A DNA stretch of 64,000 nucleotides from Mycolicibacterium sp. J2 (lineage in GTDB: Bacteria > Actinomycetota > Actinomycetes > Mycobacteriales > Mycobacteriaceae). The notes below the pieces were generated by a model. That model did not search any database. It saw only the letters and a program-made list of their open reading frames with translations, and had not been told where the DNA came from. Shown one piece after another: positions 8,918 to 19,289 of the stretch. The stretch is taken from positions 62,001 through 126,000 of the forward strand of contig NZ_JAPFPY010000011.1 in the NCBI RefSeq assembly GCF_026240945.1. Direction: 5' to 3'. A program made the position numbers and the translations under genes. The stretch's first letter is position 1. Every line of letters begins with the position of its first letter.

Positions 8918-9786
8918 GACGCCTCGGCCCGGACGGCGCGCGCCCGCGCTCTGGTGAGCACGGTGGCCACCGCGCCCACCACGGCGGCGAACACCAAGGT
9001 CTGGGCGGCGGCGGTACCCATGTCGAAACTGCCCCGCAGCCCGGTCTGGTAGATCACGTACGGCGCCAGGGTGGTTGCGAAACCCGGCCCGCCCGAGGTG
9101 ATCACCACGATGAGGTCGAAGACCTTGTAACCGATCACCAATTCCAGCACCAGGACCGCCAACGCGGTCGGCGCGATCGCCGGCCAGGTGACGGTGGTGA
9201 AGGTGCGCCACGGTCCGGCACCGTCGATCCGCGCGGACTCCAGCAGTTCCTGTCGCACCACCCCGAGTGCGGCGAACAGGATGAGTACAGCGAACGGTGT
9301 CCACTGCCAGACATGGATGCCCAGTAACACCACGAACGCACCGGTGCCCGACCCCAGCGGGTTGAACCCGGCCAGTCCGACCGCGCCGAACAGACCGGCG
9401 AGGCCGCCACCGACCGGGGCCAGCAGCAGTTTCCAGGCGACACCGATCAGCACCGGCGCGGTCACGAGTGGCAGTAACAGTAATGCGCCCACCGCCCCGA
9501 GTCGGGTGCCGCGAGCCCTCAACAGCACCGCCAAGGCCAGCCCCAGCACGGTGGTCAGTACGGTGGCGGCGACGGCGAACAGCGTCGAACGCCACAGCGA
9601 CGGGGCGAATGCCGGCGCAGTGAAAGCGGTCTGGAAGTTGTGCGCTCCGTTGAACGCGCGCAACGGATGGGCCAGCGACGAATCGGTCAGCGCCAGCGCG
9701 ACGAGGTACGCGGTCGGATAGACGAGGAACAGCACCAGTCCGGCGATGGCGGGCAGGGCCAGCCAGAGCGGGACGCGACGTGTCAT
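8914..9786 (-). CDS. ABC sugar-type permease, MalF-like
   Basis: The 290-residue permease is the first membrane subunit of the importer. It opens with a typical helix (PLWLALPAIAGLVLFLVYP), has six membrane spans and the EAA-type loop RQELLESARIDGAGPW. It pairs with the MalG-like subunit to form the channel. Both ends show ATGA overlaps with neighbouring genes, indicating strict coupling and equimolar synthesis. Confidence 0.93.
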   Translation of the reverse strand: MTRRVPLWLALPAIAGLVLFLVYPTAYLVALALTDSSLAHPLRAFNGAHNFQTAFTAPAFAPSLWRSTLFAVAATVLTTVLGLALAVLLRARGTRLGAVGALLLLPLVTAPVLIGVAWKLLLAPVGGGLAGLFGAVGLAGFNPLGSGTGAFVVLLGIHVWQWTPFAVLILFAALGVVRQELLESARIDGAGPWRTFTTVTWPAIAPTALAVLVLELVIGYKVFDLIVVITSGGPGFATTLAPYVIYQTGLRGSFDMGTAAAQTLVFAAVVGAVATVLTRARARAVRAEAS

Positions 9787-11135
9787 GTCGCGGTGTTCTC
9801 CCAGCTCTTCTGCGCGTTCTCCAGCGATTGTTCGACGGTCTGGGTGCCGGCGATCGCCAGTGCCAGCTGATCGACCAAGTCCTGCAACAGCTTCGGAGCG
9901 CCTTTCTCCTTTGGCCACACCAGTGGATCGCCGTTCAAGCCATCCCGGATCGGGGCGATAGCCTTGGTGACCACCTTGGCATAGCCGTCCGAGTTGAGCA
10001 CATCACCACGGACCGGATCGATCCCGGCACCTGCGGTGGAGGACGCCTTGAGGTTCTGCGGCGTGGCGGTAGCCCAGTTGAGGAACGCGGCCGCGGCATC
10101 CGGATGCTTGGACGCGGTCGAAATGCCAAGTCCGAAACCGGCATCCAGTGCGGTGCGGGGGGTGGTGTTGGTGCCACCGACGGGCAGCGACACCGCGCCC
10201 CAGCGGCCGGTGATCTTGGACGCCGACGGGTCCTCGGCCCGCAACGCCATATCGGTCCAGGTGTCCAGCAGCGCGCCCTGCCCGGTGAGGAACGCGGTGT
10301 TGGCCTGGTCGAAGCCGACCTGCAGGGGTGTGGGCAGGGCCACCGGAGCGACCTCGACGAGGTGTCGCAACGCCGCGATGGACGCATCCGACGTCAATGT
10401 GGGTTTCCCGGCGCTGTCGACCAATTCGCCGCCGTAACCGGTGAGCCGGTTGATATACGAGCAGCCGAGGATCATCGGAACCTGTTGGCCGGACACGATG
10501 GCCCCATACGCCGCACCGCGAGAGTCCCTGGTGATCTTGGCCGCGATGGTGTCGTATTCGTCCCAGGTCTTGGGCGGCTCGACCTTGTACCGCTCGAGCA
10601 GTTCGGCGTTGTAGAACAGGATGTGGACGTCGCCGTCGTAGGGCAGGCCGTAGCGTTTACCGTCCAGCAGGGTGTAGGGGTCGTAGACGGATTTCAGGTA
10701 GCCGTCCACCCCGATGGCCGCCTTGTTGGTGTCGATCCAGTTGGTCAGGTCCACCAGCGCACCGGCATCCACCAGATCCCCCAGGCCGAAGTAGAAGTAG
10801 TCGAATACATCGAATTCGCCTGTACCGCTTTGCACATCGAGGATCTGCTTGCTGGTCAGCTGGTCATACGGGGCCGCCGTCACCTCGAGGGTGCCGCCGG
10901 TGTCACGCTGCCACGCCGGGGCCAGCACATCGCGGAAGGACGTCACGTGGGGCTGATTGACCAGCAGCTTCAACGTCACGCCGGCGAACTTGCCGGACAC
11001 CGGGGCGTTCGAGGCCAAGGCATTACCGCCGCCGGAGGATCCGCAGGCGGCTAGCGCGGGACCCAGCACCGCCGCTCCCCCGGCAAGTCCCAATAGTTGA
11101 AGCGCGCGACGGCGCGAGAAAGCGGAAGACGTCAC
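9783..11135 (-). CDS. ABC importer substrate-binding lipoprotein (family 1)
   Basis: The roughly 450-residue extracellular solute-binding protein delivers the ligand to the permeases. The N-terminus SRRRALQLLGLAGG...ALAAC combines a twin-arginine-like n-region with a lipobox, Cys31 being the lipidation site, so it is probably Tat-exported and membrane anchored. The body has the family-1 pattern with YGLPYDGD and GDPLVWP. I take the GTG at 11135, which gives a normal signal peptide; the frame also opens at a GTG at 11186, and neither has a clear ribosome binding site. It is the first gene of the four-gene importer operon. Confidence 0.9.
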   Translation of the reverse strand: MTSSAFSRRRALQLLGLAGGAAVLGPALAACGSSGGGNALASNAPVSGKFAGVTLKLLVNQPHVTSFRDVLAPAWQRDTGGTLEVTAAPYDQLTSKQILDVQSGTGEFDVFDYFYFGLGDLVDAGALVDLTNWIDTNKAAIGVDGYLKSVYDPYTLLDGKRYGLPYDGDVHILFYNAELLERYKVEPPKTWDEYDTIAAKITRDSRGAAYGAIVSGQQVPMILGCSYINRLTGYGGELVDSAGKPTLTSDASIAALRHLVEVAPVALPTPLQVGFDQANTAFLTGQGALLDTWTDMALRAEDPSASKITGRWGAVSLPVGGTNTTPRTALDAGFGLGISTASKHPDAAAAFLNWATATPQNLKASSTAGAGIDPVRGDVLNSDGYAKVVTKAIAPIRDGLNGDPLVWPKEKGAPKLLQDLVDQLALAIAGTQTVEQSLENAQKSWENTAT

Positions 11136-11233
11136 GTGTGGTGACGGTATGTCGACGCCCGGGGTCGGCACGAGGGAAAAACTCACCGCGATCTTGACCG
11201 GGCCGGCCGGCGAGGCGGCTAGGCTGAGTTCCC

Positions 11234-12040
11234 ATGCCCGACATCATCGACGCGCGCCGGCGCGTTCTCGGTTTCGGCGTACTCGGCGGTCCGACCACGG
11301 TGATCGACATCGCCGGACTGCGACTGGTGATCGACCCGACCTTCGACCCCGCGGGCGACCACGGGTACCTCACCAAGACGGCCGGACCGGCCGTCCCGTC
11401 CGAGCGGTTGGGTGCGGTGGACGTGGTACTGGTGAGCCACGACGACCATCCCGACAATCTCGATACCGCAGGACGCGAGTTCGCCCTGCAGGCTCCGGTG
11501 CTGCTGACCCACCCGCGGGCCGCCGAGCGCCTGGGACCGTCGGCGCGGGAGCTGGAGCCCTGGCAGAGCATCGACCTGCCCGGCGGACACGGACATGCCG
11601 TCATCGTGCAGGCGGTACCCGCGGTGCACGGACCCGCGGACGGTCTCCGCGACCAGAACGGTCATGTCAATTGCGAGGTAACGGGTTTCGTGGTGTCGGG
11701 CGCCGGAATCCCGACGGTGTACCTCAGCGGCGACAACGCGTCGCTGGACGCCGTCCGGGCGGTCAGGGACCGGGTCGGGGAGGTCGACATCGCCGTGCTG
11801 TTCGCCGGTGCGGCCAGGGTCGCGACCAAGGAGCGCAATCGGCCGCTGACCCTGACCGGGCAGCGGGCCGCGGCCGCCGCCGAAGTGCTCGGCGCCAAGG
11901 TGGTCATCCCAGCCCACCTGGACAGCTGGGCTCATTTCAGCGAAGGGCTCGACGAATTCGTGACGGCCTTCGACGACGCGGGCCTGGGCCGGCTGGTCGC
12001 CACCGCCCCGCCCGGCCGATGGATCGTGCCGCGCCTCTAG
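11234..12040 (+). CDS. MBL-fold metal-dependent hydrolase (UlaG-like)
   Basis: The 268-residue protein has a metallo-beta-lactamase fold with the metal motif H69-D-D71-H72-P-D74, a second metal-site region around YLSGDNAS and a final PAHLDSWAHF. Such proteins are cytoplasmic hydrolases on phosphoesters, lactones or N-acyl compounds; the substrate is unknown. A TAGGCT hexamer (11220-11225) lies 8 bases before the ATG, suggesting a near-leaderless transcript. It is divergent from the importer operon and convergent with the esterase gene, with only 4 bases between stops. Confidence 0.82.
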   Translation: MPDIIDARRRVLGFGVLGGPTTVIDIAGLRLVIDPTFDPAGDHGYLTKTAGPAVPSERLGAVDVVLVSHDDHPDNLDTAGREFALQAPVLLTHPRAAERLGPSARELEPWQSIDLPGGHGHAVIVQAVPAVHGPADGLRDQNGHVNCEVTGFVVSGAGIPTVYLSGDNASLDAVRAVRDRVGEVDIAVLFAGAARVATKERNRPLTLTGQRAAAAAEVLGAKVVIPAHLDSWAHFSEGLDEFVTAFDDAGLGRLVATAPPGRWIVPRL

Positions 12041-12044
12041 CGAT

Positions 12045-12965
12045 TCAGCGACCGTGCGAGTCGAAGAACCGCCACGAGGCCTCCGACGCGTCGAAACCGC
12101 GGCTGGCCAATCCCACCGCCTGCGCGGGCAGCACCTCCGGGGCGCCGGGCCAGGTATGACCGCCACCGTCGACGCGCATGAACACCACCTCGCCACCGGG
12201 TGCGCACCGCGGGTAGTCGATCCGATCGGTGTGTGTGCCATCCCCGCTCGGCGCGAGCGGCTGCTGAGCGGGCGTGTCGGCACAACCGTTGAGTTGGCGC
12301 CAGCGTTGCACCAGCGCCGGGGCCGACACGATGTCGCTGACCCCGCCGCGGCCCGTCATCGGACCGCCGTCGAATGGGACGATCGGATCGGCGGTGCCGT
12401 AGGTGGCCATCACCGCGACCGGACGCGACGGGGCGCAGCCCACATTCACACCGAGCGTTCCGGCGACCGGAGCGATCGCGGCGAACAGATCAGCGCGGTC
12501 ACAGGCCAACCGATTGGCCATGAAGGCCCCCGCCGACAGTCCGGTCACGTAGACGCGCCCGGGGTTGATTCCGAAGTCGGACACCAACTTCGAGGCCAGG
12601 GCGGTGAGGAAGCCGACATCGTCGACGCCTTGGCGGTCCGGGATGGACGCGCCGCGGCCGTCGGCCCAACTCATATCGATACCGTCGGGGTACGCCACGG
12701 CGAAGCCGTGGGCGTCGGCGACGGCGTCGTAATGCGTGAGCGCCGCCTGGTCACGGCCGGTCGCCCCGGCCGCGTGCAGGTTGAGCACCAGTGCCGATGG
12801 CCGGGATCCGGCGGGCACATGCAGCTCGTAGGTCCGGACCAAGCCGCCGAAATCGAGCGCCGCGGCGCGGGCTGAGGGCGCCGATCCGAGTACGACAGCG
12901 CCGACGCCGACGAGGCAGGTGACCACAGCCAGCACCGCGGCAAGAGTTCTCAGACGCTCACGCAT
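12045..12965 (-). CDS. secreted PHB depolymerase-family esterase
   Basis: The 306-residue alpha/beta hydrolase has an N-terminal signal peptide (about 1-35, SARA-AL). The catalytic set is visible as Ser144 in TGLSAGAF, Asp193 in YGTADPIVPF and His270 in GGGHTWPG. It resembles LpqC/polyhydroxybutyrate depolymerase-like esterases and feruloyl esterase-type proteins; natural substrates in mycobacteria are not established. TACGGT (12972-12977 on the minus strand) sits 6 bases before the ATG, so the gene is likely leaderless. Confidence 0.88.
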   Translation of the reverse strand: MRERLRTLAAVLAVVTCLVGVGAVVLGSAPSARAAALDFGGLVRTYELHVPAGSRPSALVLNLHAAGATGRDQAALTHYDAVADAHGFAVAYPDGIDMSWADGRGASIPDRQGVDDVGFLTALASKLVSDFGINPGRVYVTGLSAGAFMANRLACDRADLFAAIAPVAGTLGVNVGCAPSRPVAVMATYGTADPIVPFDGGPMTGRGGVSDIVSAPALVQRWRQLNGCADTPAQQPLAPSGDGTHTDRIDYPRCAPGGEVVFMRVDGGGHTWPGAPEVLPAQAVGLASRGFDASEASWRFFDSHGR

Positions 12966-13182
12966 CCGCGCACCGTAGAGCGCTCAGCCGAACAGCAACC
13001 GAACGGCAGATGACCGGATGCAGGCACAGCACACGCGCCCTCCCGCCGGATCCGGCGTCCAGATGTCGCGACACAGATCTTGTCTATCAGAGTTCACCGA
13101 TCCCCGTGCCGCAATGCGCCGGGTGGTGTGCGGCTATCCGATTCGCGACACTCACCGGATCGAAAGACGTTGCGGGAAAATG

Positions 13183-13572
13183 TTATCGACCGTCCATCGA
13201 GCTTGCGGCGCCGAGCATGGCCCGAAATCGTGCCGCCGGATACACCTCTGCGCCGGCGGCGCGAACCCGCCCGGCCAGCGCACCATCCGATGTCACCACG
13301 GTGATCCGATCCCGCCGGGGGTCGTGGTGGAGCAACCGGATGATCTCGTCGTCGGCCGAGTTTGCGGCGGCGGCAGGCGCGTGCGCGATCGTGATCGAGT
13401 CGGACCCGATGGGCGGCGAAGGCGGCCGCTCGAAGACGACGGTCACCCGATCGCCGTCGACAACCCAGTTCTCCAGCCGGGCCACCAACGCGACCATCGC
13501 ACCGTGCCGGTCCTTCCACCAGCCGTCGGGCCGCGATCCGATCACGTTCATCGCATCGACGATCCAGTGCAC
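13183..13572 (-). CDS. NYN (PIN-like) domain protein, YacP type
   Basis: The 129-residue protein is a stand-alone NYN domain: the DAMNV motif near the start carries the first acidic metal ligand, and DDEIIRLLHHD, VVTSDGALAGRV and GAEVYPAARF give the remaining conserved positions. The family contains metal-dependent RNA nucleases related to PIN domains. The start is the GTG at 13572, 6 bases after a minus-strand TAACGT hexamer (leaderless). Only 25 bases separate it from the divergent AraC gene. Confidence 0.8.
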   Translation of the reverse strand: MHWIVDAMNVIGSRPDGWWKDRHGAMVALVARLENWVVDGDRVTVVFERPPSPPIGSDSITIAHAPAAAANSADDEIIRLLHHDPRRDRITVVTSDGALAGRVRAAGAEVYPAARFRAMLGAASSMDGR

Positions 13573-13578
13573 GTCTCG

Positions 13579-13591
13579 ACGTTAGTAGAGT
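13579..13591. promoter_or_regulatory. back-to-back leaderless promoters, NYN / AraC
   Basis: The minus-strand -10 hexamer TAACGT (13579-13584) serves the NYN gene and the plus-strand TAGAGT (13586-13591) serves the AraC gene; one base separates them and each lies 6 bases from its start codon. The two polymerase footprints must overlap. Confidence 0.6.
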
Positions 13592-13597
13592 CCGGAT

Positions 13598-14038
13598 ATG
13601 GACTCCACGGAGCAGCGGCTACGCGACCTCAAGCTGTTGCGCCGTGTCCGGGATCGGATGGACCGGGAGTACGCCCAACCGCTGGACGTCGAGGCCCTGG
13701 CGCGTGGGGTGAACATGTCCGCGGGGCACCTGTCTCGGCAGTTCAAGCTCGCCTTCGGCGAGTCGCCGTACTCCTATCTGATGACCCGGCGGATCGAACG
13801 TGCGATGGCGCTGCTGCGGCGCGGTGACCGGACCGTCACCGAGGTGTGCTTTGCGGTGGGTTGTTCGTCGCTGGGCACCTTCAGCACCCGGTTCACCGAA
13901 CTGGTGGGCGTACCACCCAGCGTGTACCGCGACCAGACGGCCGGTATCACCAAGGGGTTGCCGTCCTGTATGGAGAAGAACGTGACCAAACCGATCAGGA
14001 ATCGAGAAGCCCCTGCCGTGGGCCTGCACCTAGCGTGA
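13598..14038 (+). CDS. AraC-family transcriptional regulator, DNA-binding domain only
   Basis: The 146-residue protein consists almost entirely of the double helix-turn-helix of AraC/XylS regulators (about 15-115: LARGVNMSAGHLSRQFK, then VTEVCFAVGCSSLGTFSTRF). No sensory domain is present; the C-terminal 30 residues are a short tail. Small AraC proteins of this kind often act on an adjacent operon. The VOC, DUF1801 and UvrA-like genes follow directly, so these are its probable targets. It appears leaderless. Confidence 0.88.
   Translation: MDSTEQRLRDLKLLRRVRDRMDREYAQPLDVEALARGVNMSAGHLSRQFKLAFGESPYSYLMTRRIERAMALLRRGDRTVTEVCFAVGCSSLGTFSTRFTELVGVPPSVYRDQTAGITKGLPSCMEKNVTKPIRNREAPAVGLHLA
14031..14036 (+). 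promoter_or_regulatory. -10 hexamer for VOC gene
   Basis: TAGCGT lies 7 bases before the VOC ATG, inside the end of the AraC gene, and would give a leaderless transcript for the VOC-DUF1801-UvrA operon in addition to read-through. Confidence 0.45.
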
Positions 14039-14043
14039 ACCCC

Positions 14044-14463
<420 letters not shown>

Positions 14464-14479
14464 GAAAGGAGTGTCGGCA

Positions 14480-14859
14480 ATGGCGACGACATCTGATGGC
14501 GACTCGGCGACCGACCTGATCGACGCACGGATCCGCGAGTTGTCCGACTGGCGTGGTGACACCCTGGCCCGGGTGCGGGAGGTGATCCACCGGGCCGACC
14601 CCGATGTCGTCGAGGAATGGAAGTGGCGGGGCGTGCCGGTGTGGTCACACGACGGCATGATCTGTACCGGGGAAACCTATAAGGATTACGTCAAACTGAC
14701 GTTCGCCAAGGGCGCCAAGTTGCCCGACCCCAGTGGCCTGTTCAACTCGAGTCTGACCGGAAACACCAGGCGCGCCATCGATATTCGTGAGAACGACGAG
14801 ATCGACGAGGACGCCTTGACGGCGCTGGTAGTGGCGGCGATCGAGTTGAACACGGCGCG

Positions 14860-14863
<4 letters not shown>
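14480..14863 (+). CDS. DUF1801 (YdhG-like) domain protein
   Basis: The 127-residue protein matches the DUF1801 family: a helical N-terminus, VEEWKWRGVPVWSHDG, then TYKDYVKLTFAKGAKL and NTRRAIDIRENDEI. These small cytoplasmic proteins have no established biochemical role. The ATG at 14480 is preceded by AAAGGAG with good spacing; the GTG at 14471 overlaps that site and is rejected. Its TGA overlaps the ATG of the UvrA-like gene (ATGA), so both are co-translated. Confidence 0.85.
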
Positions 14864-17211
<2,348 letters not shown>

Positions 17212-17213
17212 CG

Positions 17214-17243
17214 TTGCCCGACTTGACGCCTGTCAAGTATGGT
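17214..17243 (+). promoter_or_regulatory. MerR-type promoter: dyad filling the -35/-10 spacer
   Basis: TTGCCC (17214-17219) and TATGGT (17238-17243) are separated by 18 bases, and the spacer is occupied by the perfect dyad ACTTGAC-gcct-GTCAAGT (17221-17238). An operator inside a long spacer is the layout used by MerR-family activators. TATGGT is exactly 6 bases before the ATG at 17250, so the transcript is probably leaderless. Confidence 0.55.
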
Positions 17244-17249
17244 CGCGGC

Positions 17250-17807
17250 ATGCTCGCTCAGGACGTTCTGTCGACCGTGCCCACCACCACCGCCGAGGCA
17301 CTCGAGGTGTTCGACGCCGCACCTGCGGTGGATCCGGACTTCATGCTCGGCACCTGGCGCGGCGCAGAACTGCCGACCGGTCACCCGTTGGACGGGCTGC
17401 TTGCCGCCAGTGGTTGGTGGGGCAAGCAATTCCTGGGGCCCGAGAAGGTCCATCCGCTGCTGTTTCCCACTGCCGACCGCGCGGGCCTGTGGGCGATGAA
17501 CCCGTTGCTCGGCTTCGCCGGACTCGGTCCCACCAGCAAGCTGCCGATCCTGAAATCCGCGTCGCTGCAACGGCCGATCGCCAGGCTGCGACCGATTCTG
17601 AGTACGTCCTCCCCCAAGGCCCGGCTGCGCACCACCCGGTATCGCGATGTCGACACCGCCACGATGATCTACGACCAATTACCCATCAACGACGTCTTCC
17701 GCAAGCTCTCCGACGACGAGGTGATCGGCGCCATGGATCTGCGCGGCGTCTCTCGGCCCTATTTCTTCGTGTTGCGCCGGGACGCCTCACTGCCGGTACT
17801 GAGCTGA
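17250..17807 (+). CDS. GXWXG / DUF4334 domain protein
   Basis: The 185-residue protein carries an N-terminal GXWXG-type motif (MLGTWRGAELPTGHPLDG, about residues 31-48) and a C-terminal DUF4334 domain (RTTRYRDVDTATMIYDQLPI...MDLRGVSRPYFFVLRRD). Its function is unknown; relatives are lipocalin-like and possibly ligand binding. I choose the ATG at 17250 because a promoter and operator occupy the bases upstream; the frame is open back to a TTG at 17214. A long palindrome follows its stop codon immediately. Confidence 0.82.
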   Translation: MLAQDVLSTVPTTTAEALEVFDAAPAVDPDFMLGTWRGAELPTGHPLDGLLAASGWWGKQFLGPEKVHPLLFPTADRAGLWAMNPLLGFAGLGPTSKLPILKSASLQRPIARLRPILSTSSPKARLRTTRYRDVDTATMIYDQLPINDVFRKLSDDEVIGAMDLRGVSRPYFFVLRRDASLPVLS

Positions 17808-17860
17808 GCGACTTGTGCACGTCCTGTCACCCCAGAGGTGACAGGACGTGCACAAGTCGC
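17808..17860. terminator. 53-base palindromic hairpin between convergent genes (copy 2)
   Basis: The 24-base arms 17808-17831 and 17837-17860 are perfect reverse complements around CCAGA. It starts at the base after the GXWXG stop codon and ends 12 bases before the stop of the convergent RipD gene. It is clearly related to the palindrome at 7009-7057 and differs by base changes that occur in both arms together. Confidence 0.8.
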
Positions 17861-17872
17861 CGTCGAGACGGG

Positions 17873-18499
17873 TCAGGCGATGAGGCGAACCAGATACGGG
17901 GCCATGGTGTCCGTGCGCACCGGCGACACGGTGACCACCGGACTGGTGGCCTCCAGCATCTGGCCGTTCCCGAGGAACAACGCCACACTCTGGGTACCGT
18001 CCGGCCCGAAGAAGATCAGGTCACCGGGCAGGGCCTGCGACGGCAACACCTTCTGGCCCACCTTGTACTGCTCACCGGACGATCGGGGCAGTTTGAGCCC
18101 GACGCCGGCGAAGGCGTAGACGATCAGGCCGGACGCATCGAACCCGACGACGTTGGCGTTGGGATCGACCGTCGGCGCCGCGGCCGTCGGCGCTGCCAGT
18201 CCGGGGAAGTTCAGACCCGGGACCAACCCGGGGGCTCCGGGAGCCACCTGGGGCGTGCCGAAACCGGTGGCCGGGTCGGCGGCCAGCGGCGTGACATCTT
18301 GCGGCACACCGCGAGTCGGACCGCTGGCATTACCGCCGCCGTAGGTGTAGGGAACCCCGCGCTGAGACAACGCGCGCGCGATGACGAAGTCGATCGCCTG
18401 CTGGTTTCGTGCGGGTCGCCCGAACGGGTCCGCGGCGGCGATACCGGGGGTGGCCAGCAACACTGCCAAGCCGATCAACAAGGCACAGATGCGCTTCAT
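17873..18499 (-). CDS. ripD: RipD-like NlpC/P60 protein with inactive catalytic site
   Basis: The 208-residue secreted protein has a signal peptide (1-23, AAA-DP) and an NlpC/P60 fold (about 35-205). The catalytic Cys and His are replaced: FDASGL has Ala122 where active enzymes have Cys (DCSGL), and QSVALFLG has Ser171 in place of the catalytic His. M. tuberculosis RipD (Rv1566c) carries the same type of substitutions and binds peptidoglycan without cutting it. A Pro-rich linker interrupts the domain at about 60-115. The ATG at 18499 with GAGG upstream is the start; the frame is open to 18520. Confidence 0.88.
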   Translation of the reverse strand: MKRICALLIGLAVLLATPGIAAADPFGRPARNQQAIDFVIARALSQRGVPYTYGGGNASGPTRGVPQDVTPLAADPATGFGTPQVAPGAPGLVPGLNFPGLAAPTAAAPTVDPNANVVGFDASGLIVYAFAGVGLKLPRSSGEQYKVGQKVLPSQALPGDLIFFGPDGTQSVALFLGNGQMLEATSPVVTVSPVRTDTMAPYLVRLIA

Positions 18500-18662
18500 C
18501 CGAACCTCAACTCTCTGCAATTCACGCGGGATTCACGATGTGACCCCGTAATTGACGGCCACTGAAGACATTTCTACCGCCCCCTAGGCGAGCAACCCAA
18601 ATTCCATGCGGCACAACGCTGATGAGATGCAATACCGTGACCGAACGGTGATCGGAGACATG

Positions 18663-18698
18663 AAAAAGCGCCGATCCGCTGTGCGAATCGGCGCTTTT
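18663..18698 (-). terminator. intrinsic terminator of tpx
   Basis: A stem of AAAAGCGCCGAT with ATCGGCGCTTTT and an 11-base loop lies about 20 bases past the tpx stop; on the minus strand it is followed by a run of T. It is the most classical rho-independent terminator in the window. Confidence 0.8.
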
Positions 18699-18716
18699 AC
18701 GGCGTGTGGCGAGGGC

Positions 18717-19211
18717 TTACTTGACCGCCGCGAGCGCAGCGTCGTAGTTCGGCTCCTGCGCGATCTCGGGGACCAATTCGGTGTAGGCGACATTGCCGTC
18801 GGCGCCGATCACGACGACGGCCCGGCCCAGCAAGCCGGCGAACGGACCGTCGACGAGGGTGACGCCGTAGTCCTCACCGAAGCTGTCCCGGAACGCCGAT
18901 GCCGCGATGACGTTCTCCAGGCCCTCGGCACCACAGAACCGGCTCTGCGCGAACGGCAAATCCTTGGACACGTTCACCACGGTGGCGCCGCTGGCGGCGG
19001 CCCGCTCGTTGAAGGTCCGGACACTGGTGGCGCAGACCGGCGTGTCGACCGACGGGAAGATGTTCAGCACGACGGACTTGCCGCTGAACTTGTCGCTGCT
19101 GACGGGCGCCAGATCGGTGCCGGTCAGGGAGAAAGCCGGCGCCGGCGCTCCCACAGCAGGAAGCTCGCCGACGGTGTGGATGGGGTTTCCCTTGATGGTT
19201 ATCTGTGCCAT
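18717..19211 (-). CDS. tpx: thiol peroxidase Tpx
   Basis: The 164-residue atypical 2-Cys peroxiredoxin reduces hydrogen and alkyl peroxides with thioredoxin. The peroxidatic Cys60 lies in PSVDTPVCATSVRTFNE and the resolving Cys93 in FAQSRFCGAEG, the same numbering as in M. tuberculosis Tpx. It is cytoplasmic. The ATG at 19211 gives the conserved start MAQITIKG; the longer open frame to 19523 overlaps the divergent kinase gene. A terminator hairpin follows. Confidence 0.96.
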   Translation of the reverse strand: MAQITIKGNPIHTVGELPAVGAPAPAFSLTGTDLAPVSSDKFSGKSVVLNIFPSVDTPVCATSVRTFNERAAASGATVVNVSKDLPFAQSRFCGAEGLENVIAASAFRDSFGEDYGVTLVDGPFAGLLGRAVVVIGADGNVAYTELVPEIAQEPNYDAALAAVK

Positions 19212-19289
19212 GCCGACCAGTCTGTCAAAGAAGCCCCGCGGCGTGCAGGCCAGGGGCGCGAATACCGGACCCGCTGGCAGGATGGCACG

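Noticed and set aside
8117..9595. 492-codon frame suggesting a long permease fusion
   Set aside because: The N-terminal 220 codons are out-of-frame sequence of the upstream permease; the ATGA overlap fixes the start at 8917.
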